Assembly: GCF_000621705.1 (NCBI RefSeq)
Contig: NZ_JHXO01000010.1
Span: 248,001-312,000 of the forward strand
Direction: 5' to 3'
Source of the DNA: Prolixibacter bellariivorans ATCC BAA-1284
GTDB lineage: Bacteria; Bacteroidota; Bacteroidia; Bacteroidales; Prolixibacteraceae
Length of the DNA stretch: 64,000 nt
The position numbers and the translations under genes are program-made. The notes under the pieces were generated by a model. It was not told where the DNA came from. It was given only the letters and a program-made list of their open reading frames with translations, and ran no database searches. Shown in pieces: positions 26,001-35,054 of this stretch (its first letter is position 1; the number at the start of each line of letters is the position of its first letter).

Positions 26001-26088
26001 TGTGAAGGGAACAGGTTCCATCGGAATTGACAACCTTGGAACTCCGTCAACAAAAGGTTTCGATATTGGAGTAAGATTAAGCTTTTAA
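23020..26088 (+). CDS. SusC/RagA-family TonB-linked outer membrane transporter
   Basis: This 1022-residue active transporter imports oligosaccharides or peptides bound by its SusD partner, driven by TonB. It has a signal peptide (ends MLHAQ, about 20), an N-terminal carboxypeptidase-D regulatory-like domain (about 24-100), the linker NEVVVTAMGIRKEKKSLGYAVQ, a plug domain (about 115-230, with VMIRGGNSLSGDNQPLFVVDG and ILKGPAAAALYG), then a beta barrel ending in KGFDIGVRLSF with the terminal aromatic residue. No STN signalling domain or sigma/anti-sigma pair is present. SusD follows 18 bp later. No glycoside hydrolase lies next to the pair, so the substrate cannot be assigned. Confidence 0.95.
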   Translation: MKKRLLLLLMLLSAGMLHAQEFPVKGIVTNVDDKSGIPGVSIVEKGTMNGTTTDIDGKFQITVNPGAILEFRYIGMKTKEVSATKGKDLYVELSPDQIAVNEVVVTAMGIRKEKKSLGYAVQRVGSVELQDSKQNNLVNALQGKVAGVTVTNSGGAPGASSVIMIRGGNSLSGDNQPLFVVDGIPIDNSTENNPAIASSNRALDINPEDIASISILKGPAAAALYGIKAANGAVVITTKSGKAGKAQISYSGSASVDEVMSTPDIQMVYGQGTQMDDGSTNTSTTYSWAKDPLSASTPRYNNLKDFYKTAISQNHNLTYSAGTDKTSMYMSVGRLDQSGVIDHTNYDRTSVRLKADSKLKKNLNIGGSFNYVNSESDRTRQGSSNSGNFRSILSYPININMKDYLNEDGTQKFLPGVDDAPIDNPYWSAINNPINNRVDRLIGIGNISYNPFDFLNITYRLGTDMFFEKNKSIYASGSATYNNGYISEYAAFNQITTSTLLLNFNKSINDNNLALTVGNNVESSYYRKNYWTGQNFIEADFPGINNTESADRTVGQSSRRKRIVSLFGDFKYDWKSLVFFNMTGRVDKSSTLPKNNNVFFYPSFGVSVLPYDILQTTGNDFLSPLGISYWKIRATWAQVGKDAPPHVLITPMASATNSYTIDPGGFIHATYPTGNPGLKPEFTTSMEVGTDLRFFKNRLGLDFTYYKSKSEDQILFVRMPPSTSTYGGYLNAGTVKNSGIELVLNAKPVVAENFSWNIDLNFSKMKSWVTELPGTIEQVEESDSWAFNNIAEGAAFLDGPLFGIYGKTYLKDDNGNLLLDENGMVQVDPVQHRIGNRAPKWTLGLTNTMHYKNFTLSFLWDVSYGNDVLNGTEAALAYYGLSPTTLNRNTQTTFKGLMPTGEVDTNGDIVYTENTKAVTLDQAYYQDRYAAVGENFVEDGSWLRLRYVTLTYNLPDDLFKNKISNAQIYVTGRNLLLFTGYSGIDPEVNTIGAAVKGTGSIGIDNLGTPSTKGFDIGVRLSF

Positions 26089-26106
26089 CCTTAAAAATTT
26101 TACGAG

Positions 26107-27621
26107 ATGAAACAATTACGATATATCATTCTCCCCATTTTACTAATGTTACTGGCCACCTCGTGTGACAAGTACCTGGATGTAAATGCCGATCCAGATG
26201 CTCCCACCCAGGTATCGCCCGATAACCGAATCAAGCCGCTCATCCGGCTTGCAAATGGTGCTGCTCAATGGAGAGGCACCCGGGAAGTAAGTGACGTCAT
26301 GCAGTATGTGGCCAGTTATCAGGCTGCCCGTAGCTATGATATCTGGAACTATACAGCATCTTACTATTTCTGGCAAAACACACTGGTTTGGGCATATCCC
26401 AATGCGGCCGACCTCATCCTTCTTGGGAAAGAGACAAACAGTCCTAATTTTTCAGGTGTTGGTGAGATCTTCAAATCATTCCTTATCCTTTCACTTTCCG
26501 ATCAACTTGGACGTATGCCCTGGGACGATCTGTACGATGGTGTCCAGGAAACCATCCTCATGCCAAGATTTGAAGATCAAAAAACGGTTTATGAAAAAGC
26601 ACTGGCAACTCTCGATCAAGCAATCGTGGATTTATCGGCTACCGATAATGCCATCGCACTAAATAACCGTGATGGTGATATTCTTTATCAGGGAGATACG
26701 CAGAAATGGATAAAATTCGCTTATGCACTGAAAGCCAGATATCTGAACCACTATTCAAAGAAGTCCAATTTATACGACCCCGATGCCGTAATCGACGCGT
26801 GTAGCAAAGCATTCGATGGCGACGGAATGGATGCTGAATTTGCCTACTCTGCCGACGGTAGCAGTACCGATGCGAACCCATGGAGTGTGGAAGGTTATGG
26901 TGGTTTCTCCAGTCTTACCGCTCCCCGGTATGGAGGATATAGTGCATTCTTCGTCAATATGCTAAAATCGTCACCTCTGGCTGACAGTGGAGTTGATCCT
27001 CGTCTTCCTATTATCATGAAACCGGCGAATAATACCGGCGAATACACCGGAATTGTTAACGGTCGTGGACTGGATACGGATAAAACACTGGATGACTATT
27101 CGAATGTTCCCGGCGGTTATTATTCCAGTGCCGATTCACCTTTCCCGTTTATCACATACAGCGAAGTCAAATTCATCGAGGCCGAAGCCCGTTTACGCAA
27201 AAACGATATAACAGGGGCCATTAGTGCATTCAAAGAAGGTGTACTGGCCAACATGCGTAAATTAGGTGTTAGCAGTGACGCTATCGCGGAAGCTACTACT
27301 AAAATGGACGCGTTGACGACTGCTGATTTTACATCAGGTGGTGACATCACATCCGGGCTTAGCTACATCATGACACAAAAATACATTGCGATGGTGTTCA
27401 ATCCGGAAACTTGGGTGGATATGCGGCGTATGGATTACAGCACTGCCATCTACCCGAACCTTAGTCGTCCGGAAAATGTATACAGCATTTTCCAGGATGG
27501 TGAATGGATCAGAGCGATGTGCTATGAGATTAACGAACAAAACAGGAACGAAGCGAATCTTGGTGACAATCGTCCGGAAGTAAGACTGAAAACACCCGTT
27601 TGGTGGGATACCGCCGAATAA
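26107..27621 (+). CDS. SusD/RagB-family nutrient-binding outer membrane lipoprotein
   Basis: This 504-residue surface lipoprotein forms the lid of the SusC transporter. The signal peptide ends in the lipobox LATSC with C20 as the lipidated residue, followed by DKYLDVNADPDAPTQV, which is typical of the SusD-like_2 subgroup that often pairs with peptide or unknown-substrate SusC proteins. TPR-like helices fill the N-terminal half; FITYSEVKFIEAEARLRK (about 350-367) is a conserved family segment. It ends the two-gene operon and is followed by a terminator. Confidence 0.93.
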   Translation: MKQLRYIILPILLMLLATSCDKYLDVNADPDAPTQVSPDNRIKPLIRLANGAAQWRGTREVSDVMQYVASYQAARSYDIWNYTASYYFWQNTLVWAYPNAADLILLGKETNSPNFSGVGEIFKSFLILSLSDQLGRMPWDDLYDGVQETILMPRFEDQKTVYEKALATLDQAIVDLSATDNAIALNNRDGDILYQGDTQKWIKFAYALKARYLNHYSKKSNLYDPDAVIDACSKAFDGDGMDAEFAYSADGSSTDANPWSVEGYGGFSSLTAPRYGGYSAFFVNMLKSSPLADSGVDPRLPIIMKPANNTGEYTGIVNGRGLDTDKTLDDYSNVPGGYYSSADSPFPFITYSEVKFIEAEARLRKNDITGAISAFKEGVLANMRKLGVSSDAIAEATTKMDALTTADFTSGGDITSGLSYIMTQKYIAMVFNPETWVDMRRMDYSTAIYPNLSRPENVYSIFQDGEWIRAMCYEINEQNRNEANLGDNRPEVRLKTPVWWDTAE

Positions 27622-27640
27622 ATAAACCATCCAACCTGTT

Positions 27641-27677
27641 AAAGACCTGTGTGACTCCTGTTATGCAGGTCTTTTTT
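27641..27677 (+). terminator. Terminator of the SusC/SusD operon
   Basis: AAAGACCTG (27641-27649) pairs perfectly with CAGGTCTTT (27666-27674), followed by T. Its right arm overlaps the last codons of the convergent polymerase/ligase gene. Confidence 0.82.
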
Positions 27678-29124
27678 GTTGGGGTAGACTTTGTCTTTCG
27701 TGAATATCCAGCACCACAATCAGTGCAAAACTCATCCAGAAAGGAACGGCCGCATTGTCCATATCGAGGAAGTTATTCAGGAAACTGTGCACAAAATAGG
27801 TGATAAGCGACAGTACGGCAGCCATTGTAAGCAACCGCGTCCGTGCATCTTTGGTACGTGAATACAACCGTATTCCGGTGTATAGAATTAAGACAATCAT
27901 GACCAGAAAGGCCAGTAATCCCGGCAGACCGGAAGAAACTAACGCTCCCAGGTATTCGCTGTGTGCATTTCCCCAATCGCCTGAATTCGTGCTGATAATC
28001 GTTCTGAATTCGCGAATCTGAAATGGAGCATATTTGAACTGATAAGTGTTAGGCCCCCATCCTAAAACCGGCTTTTCCTTAAACATTTCCAATGCACAGT
28101 ACCAGCGATTCAGCCGTTCCACATTCGAGGCATCCGATGTTATATTCGTCATCGATTCCACGTGCTTCATCATGTTACTGGACGAATCGGTTTTGTTGGT
28201 TTCCAGTTTTAGCAAAATCTGTGTCCAAAATGTAAACAAGATGACCACAATGGTTACGGCAGTCAAAAGGAGATGTGTAAACCGAATGCGCAGTTTCATG
28301 ATAATCCAGACAACTGCGGCAATTGCTATACTCAACCAGCTGGCTCGTGAATAGGAGAAAATCAGTCCAGAAAGAAAAACCGGAAATAGCAAAGCAAATA
28401 GCAGACGGATTTTCATCTTACTTCCCCTATCGGAAGCAAATGCTATCACATAGGGAATCATCATGGCAATAACTGCCCCATAAACGGTATGATCGTTAAA
28501 AAACGGCTGAGGAACCTTGTACGCAATTTGCTTATTCCACAAACCATAACCGATATGCTTCCGGATGGTGAGGATGATCACGATGACCATGGCCGCTATA
28601 AAGAGTAACCACAATTCCCGAATGGATGAAAATCCCCGCTTCAGGTATTGCGTTGCCATGAAATAGGCGGCACTGATAAACCAGGCTGCAGCCAGAAAAG
28701 CTTTCAATGACACCAATGGCATGGTTGAAGTAAAACTGGTTAGCAACATCCACCCAAGGTAGATTCCGATAGAATAAGTTACGGGGTGATGCCAAACCTT
28801 CCGGTCAAAATCATTTTCCAATAATAACCGAAGAACAAATATGCCCAGCAAACCAAACAGAACGGGTTCCGATGGCAGACTCATGTTCACCACCGAGTCG
28901 GGATAAAAAGTAGTCAAAGGAATGGAAAGTGGTGTCAAAAATATGACCAGACGAAACAGCACATCGAGCCGAAACAGCGCCATTGCCACCACGATAAAAC
29001 CAATGGGCAATAAAATCAGATCCCTTGTTTCTTTCACGGTAAGTAAATACAAATTACACGCAATAAACAAGATGGCCAGAAAATAAAAGAGAATAAGCTT
29101 TATGTGGCTGATGCGTTCCAACAA
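27661..29124 (-). CDS. O-antigen ligase/polymerase-like membrane protein (Wzy_C family)
   Basis: This 487-residue polytopic inner-membrane protein has about 11-12 hydrophobic segments and a large periplasmic loop (about 310-370). The motif LGWGPNTYQFKYAP, then GNAHSEYLGALVSSGLPGLLAFL, is the Wzy_C/O-antigen-ligase signature, where the histidine is functionally important in characterised WaaL proteins. It would polymerise or ligate surface polysaccharide or exopolysaccharide. The Wzz-like gene directly precedes it with no intergenic bases, supporting a shared polysaccharide role. No glycosyltransferases are nearby. The C-terminal codons run into the convergent terminator. Confidence 0.85.
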   Translation of the reverse strand: MLERISHIKLILFYFLAILFIACNLYLLTVKETRDLILLPIGFIVVAMALFRLDVLFRLVIFLTPLSIPLTTFYPDSVVNMSLPSEPVLFGLLGIFVLRLLLENDFDRKVWHHPVTYSIGIYLGWMLLTSFTSTMPLVSLKAFLAAAWFISAAYFMATQYLKRGFSSIRELWLLFIAAMVIVIILTIRKHIGYGLWNKQIAYKVPQPFFNDHTVYGAVIAMMIPYVIAFASDRGSKMKIRLLFALLFPVFLSGLIFSYSRASWLSIAIAAVVWIIMKLRIRFTHLLLTAVTIVVILFTFWTQILLKLETNKTDSSSNMMKHVESMTNITSDASNVERLNRWYCALEMFKEKPVLGWGPNTYQFKYAPFQIREFRTIISTNSGDWGNAHSEYLGALVSSGLPGLLAFLVMIVLILYTGIRLYSRTKDARTRLLTMAAVLSLITYFVHSFLNNFLDMDNAAVPFWMSFALIVVLDIHERQSLPQQKRPA

Positions 29125-30075
29125 CTATGATTTAGAGCGATCGACTGCGGCAACTACAACGGTTCCGATGAACAAGGCAAACAATACACTTAACAAAACA
29201 ATCAGGGTTCGTTTCGGCCAGTATTTCCTGTCAGCAGGGAAAGGCCTTTGGACAACCCGGGCAAATTTGGTCTCCTTGTTGGCCTGCGAAAGGGCCCAAT
29301 TGTGGTAAGTTCTCAGCGAATCGATCTCTATATTGCGTCCTTCCATCTCTTCGCTCATCTGCCAAAACCGAATACCTTTTCGACCCAAATTATCCAAATT
29401 CTTCTTAACCTCTCGGGATGAAGCAGATGACGCTCCTCCTTTGACAATGGCTTCCATATAACCACGGGTAACCTCCTTCACCTGCTCCGGATAGTTAAGT
29501 AAACCGGTCTCCTCGCTGTAGTGTGTCAAATCTTTTACCAACGAATCGCGCTGACGTACCAGATTTTTGAGTTCCAATCCGCTGGTTGCCGCATATTCTC
29601 TGTACCTCTGGCGATATATATGCAACATTTTCCTGTCGCAAAACGATATCAGCGAATCCACCATATCAGAGGCTCGTTGTGGCTCTTCGTCAAGAACACT
29701 GATTTCGACAGCCTGATATTCCGTTTTCCGCATGTCTACATTTTTGTCATATCGATCGAGTACGGTGGACCAAAAATAGGGGTAATCTTTCGATACCTGG
29801 TACGCCTCCCCCAGGTCAAAAGTCTCTACCATTCGGCGCTTCAAATCGGTCGATTTGAAAAACTCCAGCATCTGCTCAGTTTCCGATTCATCGCTAAAAG
29901 TTCTCACATCCAACATCGGGTACACTTTAGCGGTTGAGCGAAACTTGGGATGGATGAATGTTGGTCCTGTAAAAATAGCGGCTAAAATAGCGGCTAAAAC
30001 TGCAATAATTCCCAAATGGAGTTTCCATTTCAGAAGTAATTGCAACAGCCGTCGATTGTCAAAATAATTTTCCAT
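29125..30075 (-). CDS. Wzz-like polysaccharide chain-length determinant protein
   Basis: This 316-residue protein has one membrane helix near residues 17-37, a periplasmic middle rich in charged helices (about 100-260, with a coiled-coil stretch including NLVRQRDSLVKDL), and a second helix near 290-310 followed by a short basic tail. This two-helix hairpin layout is that of Wzz/polysaccharide co-polymerases. There is no fused tyrosine-kinase domain. RPFPADRKYWPKRT before the last helix resembles the proline-rich segment of the family. It is translationally adjacent to the downstream ligase/polymerase gene. Confidence 0.85.
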   Translation of the reverse strand: MENYFDNRRLLQLLLKWKLHLGIIAVLAAILAAIFTGPTFIHPKFRSTAKVYPMLDVRTFSDESETEQMLEFFKSTDLKRRMVETFDLGEAYQVSKDYPYFWSTVLDRYDKNVDMRKTEYQAVEISVLDEEPQRASDMVDSLISFCDRKMLHIYRQRYREYAATSGLELKNLVRQRDSLVKDLTHYSEETGLLNYPEQVKEVTRGYMEAIVKGGASSASSREVKKNLDNLGRKGIRFWQMSEEMEGRNIEIDSLRTYHNWALSQANKETKFARVVQRPFPADRKYWPKRTLIVLLSVLFALFIGTVVVAAVDRSKS

Positions 30076-30095
30076 GGTTAGTCAACTGAAAGTAA

Positions 30096-30137
30096 AACGG
30101 GCCTTGTCATTCACAAAGGAAACGAACAAGACCCGTT
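30096..30137 (-). terminator. Terminator after tyrS (minus strand)
   Basis: Arms AACGGGCCTTGT and ACAAGACCCGTT (plus-strand reading, one mismatch) flank an 18-nt loop; on the minus strand a T-rich stretch follows. It lies between tyrS and the Wzz-like gene. Confidence 0.55.
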
Positions 30138-30178
30138 AAAAATTATCCAATATCATGCTATTCAGCAGAAAATGGCGA

Positions 30179-31471
30179 TTATCCTGCAATAATCAGGAAG
30201 TAATTCTTCTTTCCTTTCTGCACTAACAAATATTTTTCACCAATCAGCGAGGCTGCATTCACCGTCGCATCATCGGCCGTCACTTTTGATTTATTGATAC
30301 TCAAACCGCCACCTTTAATGGTTCGGCGTAACTCACCTTTCGACGGGAACACCTCAGTGTGTTCTGCCAGTAAATCAATCACACCAACACTCTCATCCAA
30401 TAATTTCCGGTCGACCGGAAATTGTGGAACACCCTCGAAAACAGACAGGAAGGTATCTTCATCCAATTTGCGTAACTGCTCTTCGGTCCCTTTACCAAAC
30501 AGAATCTGCGAAGCCTCAACCGCCGCGTCATAATCGGCTTCCGAGTGAACCATACAGGTCACCTCTTTGGCCAGCGTTTTCTGCAGAATCCGCGTATGCG
30601 GTGCCTCCTGATGTTCAGCCACCAGCTTTTCGATCTCCTCTTTCGGCAACAGCGTAAATATTTTTATGTAACGCTCTGCATCTTCATCGGACGTGTTCAG
30701 CCAAAACTGGTAAAATTTATAGGGTGAAGTACGTTTCGGATCGAGCCAAACATTGCCCGATTCGGTTTTTCCGAACTTTTTCCCATCGGCTTTGGTAATC
30801 AGCGGACAAGTAAGTGCGAAGGCTTCTCCTCCCAGCTTGCGCCGAATGAGTTCGGTACCGGTGGTAATGTTTCCCCACTGATCGGAACCGCCCATCTGCA
30901 GTTTGCAGTTTTTGGTCTCGTATAAATGAAGAAAGTCGGTTCCCTGAACCAGCTGATAGGTGAATTCGGTAAACGACAATCCGGTTTTGCTACTTCCGTC
31001 GAGACGCTTCTTCACCGAATCCTTCGACATCATGTAGTTCACGGTAATGTGCTTCCCAATATCGCGAATGAAACCCAGGAAGCTGAACTCCTTCATCCAG
31101 TCGTAGTTGTTCACCATCTCCGCACCATTCTCCACATCCGGGTTGAAATCAAGGAATTTCTCCAGCTGTTCTTTCAGGCAATTCTGGTTGTGACGCAATG
31201 TCTCTTCATCCAACAGGTTCCGCTCCTGCGATTTCCCCGATGGATCGCCAATCATTCCGGTAGCGCCGCCCACCAATACAATCGGTTTGTGGCCGGCCAC
31301 CTGAAAATGTTTCAGCATCATTACTCCAACCAAGTGTCCAATATGCAGCGAATCGGCCGTCGGGTCAATTCCCACATAAGCGGTGGTCATCTCTTTCTTA
31401 ATTTGTTCTTCCGTACCGGGCATCATGTCGTGAATCATGCCCCGCCAGGTAAGCTCATTTACAAAATTCAC
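30179..31471 (-). CDS. tyrS: Tyrosine--tRNA ligase
   Basis: This 430-residue class I aminoacyl-tRNA synthetase charges tRNA-Tyr. The HIGH motif is intact at residues 43-46 and the KMSKS-type motif reads KFGKT at 232-236, as in many bacterial TyrRS enzymes. GSDQWGN (195-201) is the tyrosine/ATP pocket segment. The C-terminal 75 residues contain an S4 RNA-binding domain (about 355-425). Length and layout are normal. The gene diverges from the C26 amidotransferase gene across a region with a GCGCTAA/TTAGCGC inverted repeat. Confidence 0.97.
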   Translation of the reverse strand: MNFVNELTWRGMIHDMMPGTEEQIKKEMTTAYVGIDPTADSLHIGHLVGVMMLKHFQVAGHKPIVLVGGATGMIGDPSGKSQERNLLDEETLRHNQNCLKEQLEKFLDFNPDVENGAEMVNNYDWMKEFSFLGFIRDIGKHITVNYMMSKDSVKKRLDGSSKTGLSFTEFTYQLVQGTDFLHLYETKNCKLQMGGSDQWGNITTGTELIRRKLGGEAFALTCPLITKADGKKFGKTESGNVWLDPKRTSPYKFYQFWLNTSDEDAERYIKIFTLLPKEEIEKLVAEHQEAPHTRILQKTLAKEVTCMVHSEADYDAAVEASQILFGKGTEEQLRKLDEDTFLSVFEGVPQFPVDRKLLDESVGVIDLLAEHTEVFPSKGELRRTIKGGGLSINKSKVTADDATVNAASLIGEKYLLVQKGKKNYFLIIAG

Positions 31472-31559
31472 TGGTGTATTTTTTAGTCCGTTAATGTTCG
31501 TTTTTGTATCATTTCAACCTTCCGGGAAACCGGGAAAAGGTCTGTATGGCTGAAATTTC

Positions 31560-31584
31560 GCGCTAAGATACAAAATTTTAGCGC
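31560..31584. promoter_or_regulatory. Inverted repeat in the tyrS divergent promoter region
   Basis: GCGCTAA (31560-31566), 11 nt, then TTAGCGC (31578-31584). On the minus strand TATCTTAG (31563-31570) inside it resembles a -7 element for tyrS, so binding here could block tyrS. On the plus strand TATCTTTA at 31635-31642 is a likely -7 element for the amidotransferase gene. Confidence 0.4.
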
Positions 31585-31674
31585 TCTCGATAAATCACTG
31601 GGCAGCTTCATCTGGTGTTAATCCGAAAAGATAATATCTTTAAACTTTCATTCACTCAACTAACCGTTTTTGCC

Positions 31675-32793
31675 ATGAATCATCCTGCAAACCATCGTCA
31701 TTCCATCAGCTTGAAAAGGCTCCTTTCTTTCGTTTTGATTCTCCTCGTTTCAACCACTGCATTTGCCGCAAATGGAAGCACGCACCGCATTATTTTGCTG
31801 CACCCAACCGTTGGCAACATTGAAAATGCGCTGTCACTGGTGAAAGACGGATTGATTGATATTCCGAATCTGGAAATGCTTGGCGTTTATTATGCCGATG
31901 AAAACTATGATTATTCGGCTTCCGAAAAGTATTTAGCCGAGCATCATATCGAAAATTACCACCTGAAGAAAGTTGAAGGCAAACTAACACTCGATAACCT
32001 TTTTCGGAAGAATGCCTGTACAAGGCTGTTTCACCAGCTTTTCGAAAATGCGGATGCGATTTTATTTTTCGGTGGACCGGATATTCCGCCATCCATTTAC
32101 GGTGCAAAACAGGAGTTGCTGACATCAGTGACCGATCCGATGCGTCACTTTTTTGAGGCTTCGTTCTTCTTCCACCTGATTGGTGGCTCACAAAATCCCA
32201 ATTTTAAACCTTTCCTGGAAGAACGGCCTCACTTTGTTATCCGGGCATTTTGTTTGGGTATGCAAACCATGAATGTGGCTGCCGGCGGAACGCTCATTCA
32301 GGATATTCCGCAAGATGTTTATGGAATACGCGATGTAGAAGATGTATTGAAGATGTCACCAGCGATGATGCACCGGAATTATTTCAATGGTTTTTCAGCT
32401 AACCAAGATATTTTCTACGGTCATTTTCACCCCATCCGGTTGGTGAAGGACGGCTATTTTGTTACTGATGCCGGTTTCCCGGAAACGACTATTCCTTATG
32501 TGCTGAGTGCCCATCACCAGTGTGCCGGAAAAATCGGACAAAATCTGAAAGTCATTGCCACCTCCTTGGACGGAAAAATTGTGGAAGGCCTCCAAAGTAC
32601 GCGTTTCCCCAACGTAATTGGCGTACAGTTTCATCCCGAACAGGATTTTCTGTATTATCCCCTTAGGACATTCGAGCGCAAAAATAACGAATCTTTCAGT
32701 CCGAATAAGCTCTTAGAAAGGACCAACAGTCTGGCTTTTCACAAATTATTTTGGAAAGACTTTTCCCGGAAGGTGGCAGAAAGCGAAAAGTAA
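31675..32793 (+). CDS. Exported class I glutamine amidotransferase-like protein (peptidase C26 type)
   Basis: This 372-residue protein has a signal peptide (hydrophobic 15-31, ends AFAANG). FFGGPDIPPSIYG (131-143) and the nucleophile elbow FCLGMQ with C193 are C26 hallmarks, and GVQFHPE supplies H320 and E322, so the Cys-His-Glu triad is complete. Relatives hydrolyse gamma-glutamyl bonds (PuuD-like). An insertion between the oxyanion-type loop and the nucleophile is longer than usual. The ATG at 31675 is chosen because it directly precedes the signal peptide and lies downstream of a -7 element at 31635; the in-frame GTG at 31615 lies upstream of that promoter. Confidence 0.82.
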   Translation: MNHPANHRHSISLKRLLSFVLILLVSTTAFAANGSTHRIILLHPTVGNIENALSLVKDGLIDIPNLEMLGVYYADENYDYSASEKYLAEHHIENYHLKKVEGKLTLDNLFRKNACTRLFHQLFENADAILFFGGPDIPPSIYGAKQELLTSVTDPMRHFFEASFFFHLIGGSQNPNFKPFLEERPHFVIRAFCLGMQTMNVAAGGTLIQDIPQDVYGIRDVEDVLKMSPAMMHRNYFNGFSANQDIFYGHFHPIRLVKDGYFVTDAGFPETTIPYVLSAHHQCAGKIGQNLKVIATSLDGKIVEGLQSTRFPNVIGVQFHPEQDFLYYPLRTFERKNNESFSPNKLLERTNSLAFHKLFWKDFSRKVAESEK

Positions 32794-32802
32794 AAACACA
32801 AC

Positions 32803-33333
32803 TTATAACGAAACTTTCTGAAATCCCTCTTTTAACTCTTCGCGAGCCTGATTGAAATGGAAGAAGGGCAAAATGCTGGGGGCAAAATTTCGTAGCGGTT
32901 TATACAGAATCGAACTATTCGCCTTTTGTGGAGGTATCAGGTTGAACGTGTACTTGCCAACCATTTCGATGACAATCAACAGAACACTGATGATAAAAGC
33001 GGCTTTCAGCACGCCGACAACCACTCCGGCCAGTCGGGTTAACATACCGAGCGCCACAGCCTTAAATAGTGTATCCGCCAACCGGGCTACCAAATGAACG
33101 GCTACCACCACCAAAATAAAGGTGATGATAAAGGCGATAAGTCCCAGGTGTTCCGGATTCCAGTCAAACACCGAATGCAGATAATAAGCTGTAAATCCAG
33201 AGAATTCGACGGCACCCCAAATTCCGAGCAGCAATGCGGCAATGGAAGCCAGTTCGATAAAAAAACCTTTTTGGAATCCCCTAATGGCGGCAAATACCAA
33301 AATGGCGCCTAGAATAATGTCGAGCACGTTCAT
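32803..33333 (-). CDS. CvpA family membrane protein
   Basis: This 176-residue inner-membrane protein starts MNVLDIILGAILVFAAIRGF, the typical opening of CvpA proteins (DxxxxxxxxxxxxxRGFxxG), with four membrane segments at about 4-22, 27-47, 63-85 and 100-122. E. coli CvpA is needed for colicin V production and for envelope/bile tolerance; the molecular role is unsettled. It is convergent with the amidotransferase gene, with only 9 bp between the stops, and divergent from the GH3 gene. Confidence 0.9.
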   Translation of the reverse strand: MNVLDIILGAILVFAAIRGFQKGFFIELASIAALLLGIWGAVEFSGFTAYYLHSVFDWNPEHLGLIAFIITFILVVVAVHLVARLADTLFKAVALGMLTRLAGVVVGVLKAAFIISVLLIVIEMVGKYTFNLIPPQKANSSILYKPLRNFAPSILPFFHFNQAREELKEGFQKVSL

Positions 33334-33474
33334 GGTTTCGGATTGATTCGATTAGGTAAAAATATCAAAAAATGAAGCAGAAAAAGGGTTCCCCAAAAAA
33401 ATTATGTATTTTGGCTCCCGGGTGTTAAAAACATAACGCCCTGACCTTGAACCAACTTAATTCGAAAAAAACGA

Positions 33475-34998
33475 ATGGCACTGCTGAATTCCATCATCAA
33501 ATGGGTTAATTACAAACGCATTTACCAGATTGAACTCTACCGGAATCATGCCGAGGAGATTCAGGAGGAGATGCTGTTTAATTTATTGAATGAGGCAAAA
33601 AATACCGAATGGGGCAAAAAGTACGACTACCGCTCCATTAAATCGGTGGAACAATTTGCCGAACGCATTCCGATCAGCACATATGAGCAGATGGAACCTC
33701 ACATCTCACGGATGATTGATGGGGAGCGCAATGTGCTTTGGCCCGGCGAAATTAAGTGGTTTGCCAAGTCATCAGGAACCACCAATGCGAAGAGCAAGTT
33801 TATTCCGGTTTCCACTGATTCGCTGGAAGATTGCCACTTTCGTGGGGGAAAAGATGTGTTGGCCATTTACCACCGCAACTATCCCGAAGCCAAAGCCCTG
33901 ACCGGAAAAAGCCTGACACTGGGCGGCAGTCATCGCGTTAGCAACCTAAGCAACAAATCATATTATGGCGACCTTTCGGCTATCATGATCGAGAACCTGC
34001 CATTCTGGACCGATCTTAACCGGACGCCTCCCACAGAAATAGCATTGATTGAAGAATTCGAACGGAAAGTGGACGAAATTACCAAGACTTCAATCCACGA
34101 AAATGTGACTTCGTTTGCCGGCGTTCCGTCGTGGTACCTCGTTTTGCTTCGTCACGTACTCGATTACACCGGGAAAAATAACATGCTGGAAGTATGGCCG
34201 AACCTGGAAGTGTTCATTCATGGCGGTATCAACTTCGAACCCTACCGCGAACAATACCGCAAGCTGATTCCTTCGAATGAAATGCGTTACCTCGAAACGT
34301 ACAATGCCTCGGAAGGCTTTTTTGCCATCCAGGACGACCCTTCCCGGAATGATTTGCTGCTGATGCTCGATTACGGCATTTTCTATGAATTCATTCCCAT
34401 GTCGGAATACGGAAAAGAAAATCCGAAAACCATTCCGTTATGGGACGTGGAAACGGGCATCAATTACGCGATGGTCATTTCCACCAACGGCGGTTTGTGG
34501 CGTTACCTGATTGGCGACACGGTGGTCTTTACTTCGAAAAATCCATACAAAATTAAAATCACCGGACGGACCAAGCATTTCATCAACGCATTTGGTGAAG
34601 AGGTCATCATCGATAATGCTGAAAAAGCACTTCAGCAGGCTTGCGACGAAACCGGGGCCACCATTCGTGACTACACTGCCGGACCGGTTTTTATGGGCGA
34701 CAACGCCAAAGGCGCTCACGAGTGGCTCATTGAATTTCAAACACCTCCGGGCGATCTTTCTCGTTTTACGGATATACTGGATAAAACACTGCAGAGTGTC
34801 AATTCGGATTACGAAGCCAAGCGACATAAAAATACCACGCTCAATTCCCCGAAAGTAACTGCTGCTGCCCAGGGAACTTTTTATCACTGGATGAAGGAAA
34901 AAGGGAAAATCGGTGGCCAAAATAAAGTCCCACGCCTTTCGAATAACCGTGATTACCTGGAACAGTTGCTTCCGTTTCATCATGAACTTTCGCGGTAG
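33475..34998 (+). CDS. GH3 family acyl-acid-amido synthetase-like protein
   Basis: This 507-residue protein belongs to the adenylate-forming GH3 family known from plant auxin/jasmonate conjugation; bacterial members are widespread in Bacteroidota and mostly uncharacterised. The ATP motif SSGTTNAKSKFIP starts at residue 99, TYNASEGFFA (about 280-289) is the second conserved motif, and GDTVVFTSKNPYKIKITGRTKHFINAFGEEV carries the third with the hinge. It probably adenylates a carboxylic acid and joins it to an amine. The deoxynucleoside kinase gene follows 56 bp later on the same strand. Confidence 0.9.
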   Translation: MALLNSIIKWVNYKRIYQIELYRNHAEEIQEEMLFNLLNEAKNTEWGKKYDYRSIKSVEQFAERIPISTYEQMEPHISRMIDGERNVLWPGEIKWFAKSSGTTNAKSKFIPVSTDSLEDCHFRGGKDVLAIYHRNYPEAKALTGKSLTLGGSHRVSNLSNKSYYGDLSAIMIENLPFWTDLNRTPPTEIALIEEFERKVDEITKTSIHENVTSFAGVPSWYLVLLRHVLDYTGKNNMLEVWPNLEVFIHGGINFEPYREQYRKLIPSNEMRYLETYNASEGFFAIQDDPSRNDLLLMLDYGIFYEFIPMSEYGKENPKTIPLWDVETGINYAMVISTNGGLWRYLIGDTVVFTSKNPYKIKITGRTKHFINAFGEEVIIDNAEKALQQACDETGATIRDYTAGPVFMGDNAKGAHEWLIEFQTPPGDLSRFTDILDKTLQSVNSDYEAKRHKNTTLNSPKVTAAAQGTFYHWMKEKGKIGGQNKVPRLSNNRDYLEQLLPFHHELSR

Positions 34999-35054
34999 AG
35001 CGGAAATTATCGATGGTTTTATTACATTCGTATGTTTTTGAAAAATCCTAGACA

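Noticed and set aside
30926-31486. Plus-strand open frame opposite tyrS
   Set aside because: tyrS motifs are complete on the minus strand; the antisense peptide has no family resemblance.
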